A stretch of DNA of 64,000 nt from positions 806,001-870,000 of the forward strand of contig NC_021172.1 of NCBI RefSeq assembly GCF_000230975.2. Reading direction: 5' to 3'. Both the position numbers and the translations under genes were made by a program. The notes beneath the pieces were generated by a model. The model saw only the letters and a program-made list of their open reading frames with translations, was not told where the DNA came from and ran no database searches. Origin of the DNA: Hyphomicrobium denitrificans 1NES1. GTDB lineage: Bacteria > Pseudomonadota > Alphaproteobacteria > Rhizobiales > Hyphomicrobiaceae. Below are positions 43,863 to 51,649 of the stretch, piece after piece (positions within the stretch are counted from its first letter, which is position 1; the number at the start of each line of letters is the position of its first letter).

Positions 43863-43916
43863 TTAGCGCAGGCCGCCGGTGACGACGGGGCCGCGCGGCA
43901 AGAGCGTCGGCTTCAT
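43863..43916 (-). CDS. Possible 17-residue peptide with GG near the C-terminus
   Basis: The internal ATG at 43916 is preceded by AAAGGAGG with perfect spacing and gives MKPTLLPRGPVVTGGLR. It is in frame with the end of the E1 gene. The binding site is stronger than those of most genes here, which suggests separate translation. A GG close to the C-terminus next to E1 and JAB genes is suggestive of a substrate, but the peptide is far too short for a ubiquitin fold. Confidence 0.35.
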   Translation of the reverse strand: MKPTLLPRGPVVTGGLR

Positions 43917-44837
43917 TCGGTCCTCCTTTCTGTTTGGGCAGGGGGGAGAGCGAGGCTCCTCGCCTCGCATCTGCGGGACGCGGCCCGCGGTGCCGCAGTC
44001 GGGGCAGATCCAGGTGTCGGGCGTGTCGAGCGCCCACAATTTCGTCGTGAACAGCGACATCTCACGCGGCGCGTCGCTGAAGGGCTCGCCCGGTGCCGCG
44101 TAAAACAGCGGATCGAGACGGCTGATGAGGCACGGCGTTCGTGCGAACACCTCGGCGACGCGACCGATTGCAACGTCGGAGGCGGCGCGCTGATGCAAGC
44201 GCCCGATGACGATCAGAGCGATCAGGGTATTGAGGTATTCCGCTATGACCGCATGACTGCCGATCACCGCCGGGTTCTGATAGCCGCTCGCGTAATCGTC
44301 GTAGCGCGACTTGGTATGACAACGGTGGCAGCCACTGCCGGCCGCAACCGCCTCGGCGAAGGTGGCCGTGATCTCGACGCCGACAGCATCGGGATAGGAG
44401 ATCGCGAACACGGCATCGGTATGGGTCTCGAGGGCCTGGCGATTGATGGCCGCCTGCGTCGCGAAACGATCGGTCATCGCGAGCACCATGTCGGACTGCC
44501 AGACGGACGGGTGAGCCGCCGCCGGCAGCGACTCGTAGGTGCCGTGGTAGGTCTCGACGATGATAGAGGGATCGATGTCCGTGAGACGGGTGGCCAAGGC
44601 CTCGACTTTGGGCCGACCGAGATCGGTGTAATCATGGTTCTGGGTCGTAGGGTTAGTCGCACTGACGATGTCGGGATCGACGAGCGTCAATTTCCCGACG
44701 CCGGAGCGGACCAGCAGGTTCGCGAGCCCGGCGGCGCCACCGACCCCGATGACGGCGACGTGAGACCCCGTCAAAAGCTGATGATCGAGCAGCCCACTAT
44801 GGCGCGAGAAATCAGGAAACCGCGGAACGTTCGTCAT
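43863..44837 (-). CDS. ThiF/E1-like protein of the ICE backbone
   Basis: A 324-residue ThiF-type protein. The Rossmann nucleotide site is VAVIGVGGAAGLANLL (G31-x-G-G-x2-G), followed by VDPDIVSATNPTTQ. Zinc-binding C-x2-C pairs appear in GCHRCH and WICPDCG. It would adenylate the C-terminus of a small protein or a related substrate. The ATG at 44837 follows AGGAG. At its 3' end the frame runs through AAAGGAGGACCGA into a 17-residue peptide (43863-43916), so that tail may not belong to the original protein. Neighbours: JAB, E2-like and TraG-like genes. Confidence 0.85.
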   Translation of the reverse strand: MTNVPRFPDFSRHSGLLDHQLLTGSHVAVIGVGGAAGLANLLVRSGVGKLTLVDPDIVSATNPTTQNHDYTDLGRPKVEALATRLTDIDPSIIVETYHGTYESLPAAAHPSVWQSDMVLAMTDRFATQAAINRQALETHTDAVFAISYPDAVGVEITATFAEAVAAGSGCHRCHTKSRYDDYASGYQNPAVIGSHAVIAEYLNTLIALIVIGRLHQRAASDVAIGRVAEVFARTPCLISRLDPLFYAAPGEPFSDAPREMSLFTTKLWALDTPDTWICPDCGTAGRVPQMRGEEPRSPPCPNRKEDRMKPTLLPRGPVVTGGLR

Positions 44838-44841
44838 CGGA

Positions 44842-46667
44842 TCACTCCTGGTCACGGTTGAATGGCGGCCGCGGCCGCGTCGGTAGGTGCACGACGCGCG
44901 GGTCGGGTTCGGGCTGTGAGAAATCTGGTTCCTCGATCACGGGCGGTACGGTGATTGCGGCGAGCCGCTCGCGGATCTCCTGGTCGACCATCGCAGCCGG
45001 CTGCGCGTAGCGGGCGGTGCGTGCGATCTTGGCCAGGTAGAGGGGCAGGCATCGCGCCCGGAACGCCGCGGACCGGAATGCCGGTTCGAGGTCACGGGTG
45101 CGTGTGCGGACCGGCGCCTCGCTCTCGACCCGGATGACGCATTCGCGGCGCGGCAGAGCCATCAACTCCCAGGTACGCCGCGCGAGCTGCTCCTCGAGGC
45201 TGAACATTTGCGTCGGCAGGGTTCTCGTAGCGAGGCATGAATGCCTCGGCCTCGGAGACAGCGTCGCTGCTGCCGTCAACACGCACCTGGTTCCGGGTCT
45301 CGACGTTGGCCTCTCCCGACTGCGAGCCCGCGGCGCGGCTCCGGCCACGCGCGCCAGCGCGTGACGACGCCTGCCCATCGTTAATGCTGACGAGCGCATC
45401 AGGGCCGGTGAGCATCGTGCTGCCCCCCGAGACGACACTGCCCCAGCTTGACAAGAAGGTGTCGGTCGCGGTGGCAAAGCGGCTGATGGAGCGGGCGTGA
45501 CCTTGAGCGCGTCCCAGGCCCTCAGCTTGGTGTCGGCCACGCGTACGGCCCTTGAGGATGACCTTATCGACGCCGACGACCGTCGGCCGGGCGCTGCCCG
45601 CTTTCCATTCCTCGAGGTCGATGTGCCCTGCAAAGAGCATCTCGGCCATGAAGCGGGCGCTTTCAGGCTCGAGCCCGCCGAAACAAACTTTGACGCCGCA
45701 GTTGGTGAACAGTGCATCGGCGATGAAGTCGCCGCGGGCGCGCAACTGTCCGAGCCGCTGCACACTCAGGGTAAGGAATAATCTGTGCTTGGCAACCTGA
45801 TCGGCCGCCCGCGCGGTATCGATGGTGATGAGGCTTTCGGCTTCGTCGACGATGAGACGATGGGTGGCGCCATGAAGCGGCGTCCGGCGCCGCGCCGCCG
45901 CCACATACATCGAGGTCATGATGGTGCCGACCAGGGCGGCGTCTTGATAGGTGAGGGCCGACAGATCGGCGATGACAATCTCAGCGCCATCCATGACGGC
46001 GCGCGGCGAAAGGCCCCGCGTCTGCCCGAGCATGCGCCGTAGGCGGCGGTCGCCCAGCCAGCGGACGAGGCGGTTCTTGCAGCTCTCGACCAAGGTGATG
46101 AACTCGCGGACGTTGCGAACGGCCAGCAGGTGCAGGTCTTCAAGTTCGCGACGAATGATGTGATCGTCGAAATCTTCGATGAGGGCGGTGCGGAGATCTT
46201 CACCGCCGACCGTGAACAGCTCGAGCAGCTCGATGAGGGTGAGGCCGCGGCGGGCGCAAAGGTAGCCGCCAACGTAGAGCAAGCGCGACAGCCGCGGCGT
46301 CTCTTCCGGCGACGCCCCGAAGCGGCTCTCGATGGCCGAAGAAAGCGTGATGGCCGCCTCATGCCAGCCTTCGGGCGTATCGCTATGGGGCTCGAGCGGA
46401 TTGAGGCCGACCGCCATATCGCTTGCAGCATCAATCACGTGGACAACACGATCATGCTGTCCATGCGCAGGGTTGGCGAGATATTCCATAACAGCGCGAG
46501 CAACTGCCGTGGGGATCGACGAGCGAGAGCGCCTCGTGACGCGGCGTTGCACGCGCGATAAGGTCCAGGAGTCCGCTCTTGCCACGCCGCGTGCCGCCCA
46601 CAATCAGCACGTGATGATCGGCGAGCTGCGGCAGGGGATGCGGTGGTGTTGGCCGTCTCAGCGTCAT
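44842..46667 (-). pseudogene. TraG/VirD4-type coupling ATPase with two frameshifts
   Basis: Three consecutive frames make one P-loop ATPase of about 608 residues. Frame 1 (46667 to about 46520) has Walker A in VLIVGGTRRGKSGLLDLIAR and LSLVDPHG. Frame 2 (to about 45210) has AVMEYLANPAHG, Walker B in HRLIVDEAESLITID and the LTLSVQRLGQLR motif. Frame 3 (45207 to 44842) begins MFSLEEQLARRTWELMALPR and ends RPPFNRDQE. Each junction needs skipping one base (near GATCCCCACGGCAG and GACGCAAATG on the coding strand). The third part may be translated alone from the ATG at 45207. If real, the ATPase is dead; the shifts may also be sequencing errors. It would couple DNA to a type IV secretion system. Confidence 0.7.
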
Positions 46668-47146
46668 CGGCGCGTCTCCTCGAGGTAGGCGTCGATGAGA
46701 GCTAGAAACTCAGCCCGGAACTGAGCATCGGCCTGCGGTAGGAGCTCGATCAGGTGCGCGAGATCTTGCCGAGCGAGAGAGGGCGCGTGCGGAATCGCCC
46801 GGGCAGGTGTTGGCTGCGGAGTGTTTTGGGCGATCATCGCCTCAAGCTCGGCTGAGGCCCGCAAGAGGGCGAGCGTCGCCTGCGCGTGACTCGTCTTCGC
46901 GCCGACCAATTCCGTCGTTGTTCGGGTTATCCGGAGATCATAAAGCAGGTGCTCGTGCGGCGGGGCGAAGCGGCTCGGCGGCCGCAGCACGGCGTCGACT
47001 TGCTCCGCTTGTGCCGATGACTCGGCCGGCGGCGCCGATGGCCGTGCCAGCTCTTCTGAGAGCAACGCGCACAGTCTCAGGACGAGCAGGATCACAAGGA
47101 TGACAACCGCCGTCTGGGCGAGGGGGTCCATGTCCTCAAGCGGCAT
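46664..47146 (-). CDS. Membrane-anchored ICE protein, unknown
   Basis: A 160-residue protein with one N-terminal transmembrane helix (TAVVILVILLVLRLCALL) and a cytoplasmic helical domain ending EFLALIDAYLEETRR. It overlaps the TraG-like start by four bases and the upstream gene by eleven. Probably an accessory of the coupling ATPase. Confidence 0.65.
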   Translation of the reverse strand: MPLEDMDPLAQTAVVILVILLVLRLCALLSEELARPSAPPAESSAQAEQVDAVLRPPSRFAPPHEHLLYDLRITRTTTELVGAKTSHAQATLALLRASAELEAMIAQNTPQPTPARAIPHAPSLARQDLAHLIELLPQADAQFRAEFLALIDAYLEETRR

Positions 47147-47408
47147 GGCGATCCTCTCTCAAGTGACGGGCGGCACCTTGCTTGAAAGAGTCCCAGTACC
47201 GAAGCTCATCTTCGAGATAGCGGCAGGCGGCAACGACGCGTCCGGCACCAACATCATCGCAAACGATACCGATGATCTCGTCGAAGTGCTGCGTGGCTCG
47301 CAATGCGCGTAACCGCGCGGCAAGTCGGCTCGCCAAATCAAGAAGACCAGGTTCGAGTTGCGGACTGCGATGGAAGGGTCGGATGGTTCCGCCGAGGGGC
47401 TTGGGCAC
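47136..47408 (-). CDS. Small ICE protein, unknown
   Basis: A 90-residue soluble protein (MPKPLGGTIRPFHRSPQLEP start; middle HFDEIIGIVCDDVGAGRVVA). Its 3' end overlaps the membrane-anchored protein gene. No family recognised; supported by operon position and codon use. Confidence 0.55.
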   Translation of the reverse strand: MPKPLGGTIRPFHRSPQLEPGLLDLASRLAARLRALRATQHFDEIIGIVCDDVGAGRVVAACRYLEDELRYWDSFKQGAARHLREDRHAA

Positions 47409-47414
47409 GGACTT

Positions 47415-47600
47415 CTACTCCTGGTCGCTTCGAGGCCGCACTCCGATGCGCTCCAAGAACTTTTCGTATTGTTCGTCGGAGAGCTCGTGATGCTTCACGT
47501 TGAGACGGGGGCGCGGGCGTTTCCGCGGGCGTCCTCGGAGCATGTCTTCGATATCTCGGGGATCGACTTCGTACTCCGTAATCGTCAGTCTCTTTTTCAT
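47415..47600 (-). CDS. Small charged ICE protein, unknown
   Basis: A 61-residue, highly charged protein (MKKRLTITEYEVDPRDIEDM start, RGRPRKRPRPRLNVKHHELS middle). Its ATG overlaps the stop of the upstream gene (ATGA), so it is part of the operon. The arginine-rich middle could bind nucleic acid. Confidence 0.55.
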   Translation of the reverse strand: MKKRLTITEYEVDPRDIEDMLRGRPRKRPRPRLNVKHHELSDEQYEKFLERIGVRPRSDQE

Positions 47601-47848
47601 GGTTTCCTCGTGAGCTTACGATGGTGACCTCTCTGGAGCAGGTGCCGGTACATGATCCGTCTAGACACCTGTTCTGGGTCCTGCGGATCGCTTTCAAATG
47701 CGGCAAGCTCATCGGAGCCGATGTTCTCCCAAGGCCAAATCCCGTGACCGAGGAGAAGGAGTTCCGAAACCGTCAGTCTCCGCATTGGAGGACTGGGACG
47801 ACTTCTGTCCGACCAGACACGTACTTTCGAGCCCATGAGTTGCTCCAT
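47597..47848 (-). CDS. First gene of backbone operon, unknown
   Basis: An 83-residue protein (MEQLMGSKVRVWSDRSRPSP) with a WPWENIGSDEL segment and a basic C-terminus. An alternative start is at 47836. It is the first gene of a minus-strand operon that extends at least to 41288. The candidate PadR operator 47865-47888 lies 17 bases before its start. Confidence 0.55.
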   Translation of the reverse strand: MEQLMGSKVRVWSDRSRPSPPMRRLTVSELLLLGHGIWPWENIGSDELAAFESDPQDPEQVSRRIMYRHLLQRGHHRKLTRKP

Positions 47849-47864
47849 GTATGTTAGTCATATC

Positions 47865-47888
47865 GTCAAATAGACAAAATGTAAGACT
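47865..47888. promoter_or_regulatory. Candidate PadR operator, copy 1
   Basis: The 24 bases share CAAATAG and a TGT-W-AGACT end with the reverse complement of 49399-49422 (about 16 of 24 positions). It lies in the divergent promoter between the backbone operon (47848) and the gene at 47991. Confidence 0.45.
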
Positions 47889-47990
47889 GATGGTAAAGTT
47901 ATCGCGGTTGTTTGTCCGCGAGTCTCCCTTTGCTCTTGGGGCCCAGTTGCTGGGTTCGGCTGTTGGGTCTTGAGAGCAAAGGAGGAAAGC

Positions 47991-48296
47991 ATGACCCCTC
48001 AAGACTATGCGGACATCCGGCGCAAGCACCGCTGGGAGGCTCTTTCGAGCTTGTCGATCTCGACCATCATTCTTGTGGCCATCGTCTACATGTTGTTGAC
48101 GATCGACGATAATCGCTGGCCAGTGTACGGAATTTTCGCGCTGCTCGGCGCCGTGGTGGTAGCGGGCTTCGACAATTGGATCAGGCAGTCGCAGCTGTCG
48201 GACGCTGCCAATCCGGCCATGTACGAGGTCTATAAGCGGGAGCAGCCGGAGGGTCCGATCTTTGCGCTGCTGCAAAAGCGGTTCGGTGATCAGTAA
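47991..48296 (+). CDS. Small membrane protein
   Basis: A 101-residue protein with two membrane helices (SISTIILVAIVYMLLTI and VYGIFALLGAVVVAGF) and soluble ends. The ATG at 47991 follows AAAGGAGG with ideal spacing. It is read divergently from the backbone operon and convergent to the secreted repeat protein gene. No family recognised. Confidence 0.65.
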   Translation: MTPQDYADIRRKHRWEALSSLSISTIILVAIVYMLLTIDDNRWPVYGIFALLGAVVVAGFDNWIRQSQLSDAANPAMYEVYKREQPEGPIFALLQKRFGDQ

Positions 48297-48310
48297 CGTA
48301 GGCGAGTCGA

Positions 48311-49057
48311 TCATTGCTGGTCGGCTCGCTTTCTTGATTGCTCGAGACTTCTGTACTTGAGGGTCGCGGCCTCCCAGGCGACGACCAGTGTTTGCAAGCA
48401 ACCGCGGATCAGGACGCCAGCGATCGCAGCGCGTGAGGCGTTGTGCGCGCGTAGCTCACTGGCCTCGAAAAGCGCCTCGGGGAAGGCCATGCGAGCCGCA
48501 GTCCACACATCCTTCCATGGGATCAACCGCCACAATAGCACGAGAGCAGCGAGCGCTGCCCAGAGGCAAGCGGATTTGGGCACAAGGGAGTTGCTTTTCG
48601 CTGTGCGCGTCGTGAACGTGCCCGCATACTCCAGACCACCGCCGTATGAGGGATAGTTCAAACCCTTCCACTCGTAGGAAGAGTCGCTGGGTCCGAGATT
48701 GTACGAACGATCACCACTGAAGTACCGGGATGCGCCGCCGAATGACGAGTCGGTACCGCCGAAGGATGAGTCGGTACCTCCGAATTTGGCGCCTTTATCG
48801 CGTTTTGAGATGCGACTGCCCCAGTCATAGGTATCGAGCCCGCCGACGTAGGTGTACGTGTCGAGGCCGCCCCCGACCTCGTTGTAGTCACTGGCACTGT
48901 GATTGGCCGTGGTATCGGGCATATATGTGTTGTTGTAGCTTGGGAAATAGGTCGCATCATAAGGCGGCACTGACTTCGATGGGGCCGCGATCGCGCACGA
49001 CGGCGTGCTGAGCGCTAGCAAGATTAGCGGGGACCAGAGCTTCCAGGAGGTCATCAC
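48311..49057 (-). CDS. Secreted or membrane-anchored repeat protein
   Basis: A 248-residue protein with an N-terminal signal peptide (WSPLILLALSTPSCAIAA), a region of about 110 residues that is rich in Tyr, Gly, Ser and Asp with imperfect repeats (FGGTDSS twice, then FGGAS; GGLDTY twice), then a transmembrane helix (ACLWAALAALVLLWRLIP) and a cytoplasmic helical tail. The tyrosine/glycine-rich part is exposed outside the inner membrane. It overlaps the PadR gene by ATGA, so both are one operon. Function unknown. Confidence 0.65.
   Translation of the reverse strand: MMTSWKLWSPLILLALSTPSCAIAAPSKSVPPYDATYFPSYNNTYMPDTTANHSASDYNEVGGGLDTYTYVGGLDTYDWGSRISKRDKGAKFGGTDSSFGGTDSSFGGASRYFSGDRSYNLGPSDSSYEWKGLNYPSYGGGLEYAGTFTTRTAKSNSLVPKSACLWAALAALVLLWRLIPWKDVWTAARMAFPEALFEASELRAHNASRAAIAGVLIRGCLQTLVVAWEAATLKYRSLEQSRKRADQQ
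48735..48785 (-). repeat. Tandem repeat of 21 bases in the secreted repeat protein
   Basis: Two nearly identical 21-base units and part of a third encode FGGTDSS, FGGTDSS and FGGA. The unit length keeps the reading frame, so copy number could change without loss of function. Confidence 0.6.
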
Positions 49058-49380
49058 TGGCCCCCTCTCTGCGCACCCGCTACCTGGAGGCGTGACAGCT
49101 GCCGCCGGACATTCACCCCGACCGCATGCATCTGTTGCCCGAACCCAGTTATTTTGTAGAGCACGCGCCGCGGCCCAGGCTCGGGACGCTCGTCCCAGGT
49201 CTCATCTCGGGATGACAGGTACCCGCGCGCGACCATGCGCGCGAGAACGATATAGATGGTGTTCTTGCTAACGGTGTTTCCGGCCGCTCGCTGGATCTCA
49301 AGGCCGTACATTTCGCGCCTGGGGCGGACGATCATCACATCGAGAACGCTGTGTTCCTGTTCGCTCGGAAGCTTCTTCAT
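49054..49380 (-). CDS. PadR family transcriptional regulator
   Basis: A 108-residue PadR-type regulator: the winged helix runs from EQEHSVLDVMIVRPRREMYG through EIQRAAGNTVSKNTIYIVLA to RMVARGYLSSRDE, with the wing in RRVLYKITGFG. It lacks the longer C-terminal domain, so it belongs to the short subfamily. Its own promoter holds a dyad, AGTCT-N7-AGACT, within 49399-49422, 19 bases before the start codon. A related sequence lies at 47865-47888, so it may control the backbone operon. Confidence 0.85.
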   Translation of the reverse strand: MKKLPSEQEHSVLDVMIVRPRREMYGLEIQRAAGNTVSKNTIYIVLARMVARGYLSSRDETWDERPEPGPRRVLYKITGFGQQMHAVGVNVRRQLSRLQVAGAQRGGQ

Positions 49381-49398
49381 CCTTAGGGGACCTCGACC

Positions 49399-49422
49399 AG
49401 TCTAACAGACAGACTATTTGTC
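49399..49422. promoter_or_regulatory. Candidate PadR operator, copy 2 (own promoter)
   Basis: Contains AGTCT-N7-AGACT followed by ATTTGTC. The reverse complement resembles 47865-47888. The position next to the PadR start codon fits autoregulation. Confidence 0.5.
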
Positions 49423-49500
49423 CCTCTGTACCATATCCTGCCCACAGCGGCAAGCGCGTTCCGATCGCAGGTTCAAAGTTTGGAAGATGAAGCCCGCGAC

Positions 49501-49842
49501 TTAGTCAGCGCACCACAGGATTGCACCCTTACGGATGAAGAAGTGGGCCCGACAGCTGCCAGTTTGCCAGATCGAAGGGTAGATACTCGCTCGGCGTAGC
49601 CAGTCCGTAGTTATCCGCCAGGACTTAGGCCCAGCCAAGGGTATCTGGATGTGCTCGCCGCAGCGCGGGCAAAGAAGGTGCGCCCACTTGGGATAACCGT
49701 CGCGCACCTCCTTGTAGATGATGCCGCGCTCAAGCTCATGTTCCTCCGGCCCCTCCGGAACGCTGCACACGCGGAACTCCCGTCTCGGAATGAGCGCGAA
49801 CTGCTCCAAAAGCGACGCTATCCATTCCGGCATGATGATCAT
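49501..49842 (-). CDS. DUF6527 protein of ubiquitin-like operon
   Basis: A 113-residue protein of the DUF6527 family. Conserved parts: LLCPRCGEHIQIPLAGPKSW with a C-x2-C pair, SIYPSIWQTGSCRAHFFIRK with a further cysteine and histidine, and ILWCAD at the end. The Cys/His set suggests a zinc site. DUF6527 genes are found almost only in operons with bacterial ubiquitin-like, E2 and E1 proteins, and a role as a processing or deconjugating enzyme is plausible. Its ATG overlaps the E1-JAB stop codon by four bases. Confidence 0.85.
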   Translation of the reverse strand: MIIMPEWIASLLEQFALIPRREFRVCSVPEGPEEHELERGIIYKEVRDGYPKWAHLLCPRCGEHIQIPLAGPKSWRITTDWLRRASIYPSIWQTGSCRAHFFIRKGAILWCAD

Positions 49843-51245
49843 GGTGCGATATCCAGGAACGGCGTGCAGTCGCCTCTGCCATCGTAGATTCGGCGATCGC
49901 AGAGCTTGCAGCCCGGCCGGGATCTTCCGGCCGGGATGGTATCGGTGTCCTTGAGCTCATCGAAGCGTCGCACTCGCTCATATGCGTGGCCGTTCTCGCC
50001 GCGAAAACCGGTGAGGCGCTGGAAAAGTTCATTGACGGCCATCGTCGCGACCTCGGTCGTGAAGGTGACGACGGCGGGGTTCTGCTCGTTGAGCGATGGA
50101 ACATAGCCGGCACGCCTGCGCTGCTCATAGAGTTGAGGGTTGGTCCGCATAAGCGATTCGGCGAAGAGCTTGTCGGTGCTGATCAGGCCCCTGCAAACCT
50201 GGCACGGAGCGCCAGGCTGGATGACCGTCACTCGACCGTCAAATACATCGTATCCGGAAGCGTCTTTCGAAGGCTCTATCAGAAGCCCGAGATCGATCAC
50301 CGGTATCAGATAGAAATGGGCGATCCTGTTGAGGATATTCCGTCCCGAATGATCATCGGTGCAGCCGAGGACAATATCGCACGAGAGCAAAGCGTCGCGT
50401 GCGCGAGCGTCAGTGACATCATAGGGGATGCTCACGACCGAGGACTGGAGACCCATCTCGCCGAGCGCCTCGGCGATCACTTCGATCTTGCGGCGACGAA
50501 CGATCGCGTCCGCTCGCGTTGAGAAGTGGACGCGATTCAAGTTGGTCTCCTCGATGCGGTCGAAATCAAACAGCGCGATATGCGCGACGCCAATGCGGGC
50601 CAGCAAAGCGACAACCGCCGAGCCGGTTCCGCCGCATCCAACGACGCCCACTCGTAGGCTCTGAAGGTCGGCAGTTGAATCGCGCCCAAAGGCGCGCTGT
50701 TGCCGGTCAAGGTGCCGAGCAGCCGCGGGGGCGGATGCTGGCCAGAAGCGCCAGCGGTCTCCGAACGACCGTATGAGATCGACGGGAACGGGAGAGAGGT
50801 CGGGTCCGTACGCACGCGCGACAAGATCCTCTTTTCCATTCATCACGATCGAGAGATGGGGCCGTTCGCTGTTGAGCCGGTCGAACGCAATACGGAACAA
50901 CTCCTTTTCAGCGACGTCATCTTGCGCGGAGAAGGCGAGTGGCCCGCTTGGGTGGGAGTGCGCGACCGCGACGGCTAAGTCCTCGATCTCGGCGCGTTTG
51001 AGGCAATTAAAGAAAGGGGTGGTGGACCACGTCAGGCCCTCGGGCGACCGGCTGTGGAATGCGGACGGATCGACCTCGACGAGCTCCCGGACCAGGTAGC
51101 GCTCTTGGGGCAGGCCAGTCCAGGGATCCACGGTCCGAGAGCGGCCGCAGAATAGAAGAGCCGCGTACTCGTCTGCATCGCGCAGCAGGGTTTTCGCGAG
51201 CGCCGCCCGCTGATCCTCGCGCATTGTCAGGGTGTGACGGGTCAT
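49839..51245 (-). CDS. JAB-E1 fusion of ubiquitin-like conjugation operon
   Basis: A 468-residue two-domain protein. Residues 1-170 are a JAB/JAMM peptidase: Glu26, His96-x-His98, Ser106-x2-Asp109 (AHSHPSGPLAFSAQDD). Residues 195-440 are an E1/ThiF adenylation domain: VGVVGCGGTGSAVVALLARI (nucleotide site G203-x-G-G-x-G), FDFDRIEETNLNRVH, the GCTDDHSGRNILN segment and C-x2-C pairs (PCQVC, GCKLC) for zinc. It would activate the C-terminus of the ubiquitin-like protein and, through JAB, trim or release it. Starts at the ATGA overlap with the E2 gene. Both ends overlap partner genes, strong evidence for a single functional unit. Confidence 0.92.
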   Translation of the reverse strand: MTRHTLTMREDQRAALAKTLLRDADEYAALLFCGRSRTVDPWTGLPQERYLVRELVEVDPSAFHSRSPEGLTWSTTPFFNCLKRAEIEDLAVAVAHSHPSGPLAFSAQDDVAEKELFRIAFDRLNSERPHLSIVMNGKEDLVARAYGPDLSPVPVDLIRSFGDRWRFWPASAPAAARHLDRQQRAFGRDSTADLQSLRVGVVGCGGTGSAVVALLARIGVAHIALFDFDRIEETNLNRVHFSTRADAIVRRRKIEVIAEALGEMGLQSSVVSIPYDVTDARARDALLSCDIVLGCTDDHSGRNILNRIAHFYLIPVIDLGLLIEPSKDASGYDVFDGRVTVIQPGAPCQVCRGLISTDKLFAESLMRTNPQLYEQRRRAGYVPSLNEQNPAVVTFTTEVATMAVNELFQRLTGFRGENGHAYERVRRFDELKDTDTIPAGRSRPGCKLCDRRIYDGRGDCTPFLDIAP

Positions 51246-51649
51246 GCGCGCCTCAACTCGTTCCAAACGTAATTGAGGAAAGTGTGAAGGCCGTCGATAT
51301 CCGGCCTCCAATCGCTGTTGTCGAGGTGACGCGACCAGAACTGCCATTGTCGGCCGAAGTGCGTCTCCTCTCCCGTCGCGCAGTTGGGAAAGGAATTGTC
51401 AGGCCGCCGCAGAACCGGCGAGGTGTAGAAGCTGTCGAGTTTCGTCGTCGCGTAACCGCTGGGAATGCGGATCAGCACGTCGCACGAGACGCAGCGAACG
51501 AGCTGACTTTGCTCGTTAGTGCAATAGAGATTACCCTCGAAGCTCAGACCTGGGAACACGATGCCCCGCTGCCCGCCTACATCCTTGAGTTCGTAGATGA
51601 GCGCTTTGCTTGAGAGGAACTCGACATCGTCATGTGGCAGGAAGGTCAT
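51242..51649 (-). CDS. E2-like protein (Prok-E2_E type)
   Basis: A 135-residue protein with the Prok-E2_E pattern: the beta-strand segment GIVFPGLSF, RCVSCDVLIRIPSGYATTKL, FYTSPVLRRP and the C-terminal FGRQWQFWSRHL, then WRPDIDGLHTFLNYVWNELR. The cysteines (43, 53, 56, 90) are not at the usual E2 active-site position ahead of a W-x-P; the conserved W-S-R-H places Ser106 there instead, so an oxyester rather than thioester intermediate is possible. It overlaps the ubiquitin-like gene and the E1 gene by four bases each. Confidence 0.85.
   Translation of the reverse strand: MTFLPHDDVEFLSSKALIYELKDVGGQRGIVFPGLSFEGNLYCTNEQSQLVRCVSCDVLIRIPSGYATTKLDSFYTSPVLRRPDNSFPNCATGEETHFGRQWQFWSRHLDNSDWRPDIDGLHTFLNYVWNELRRA

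Noticed and set aside
43695..44861. 388-residue open frame on the plus strand
   Set aside because: Antisense to the ThiF/E1 gene, which has a clear nucleotide-binding site.
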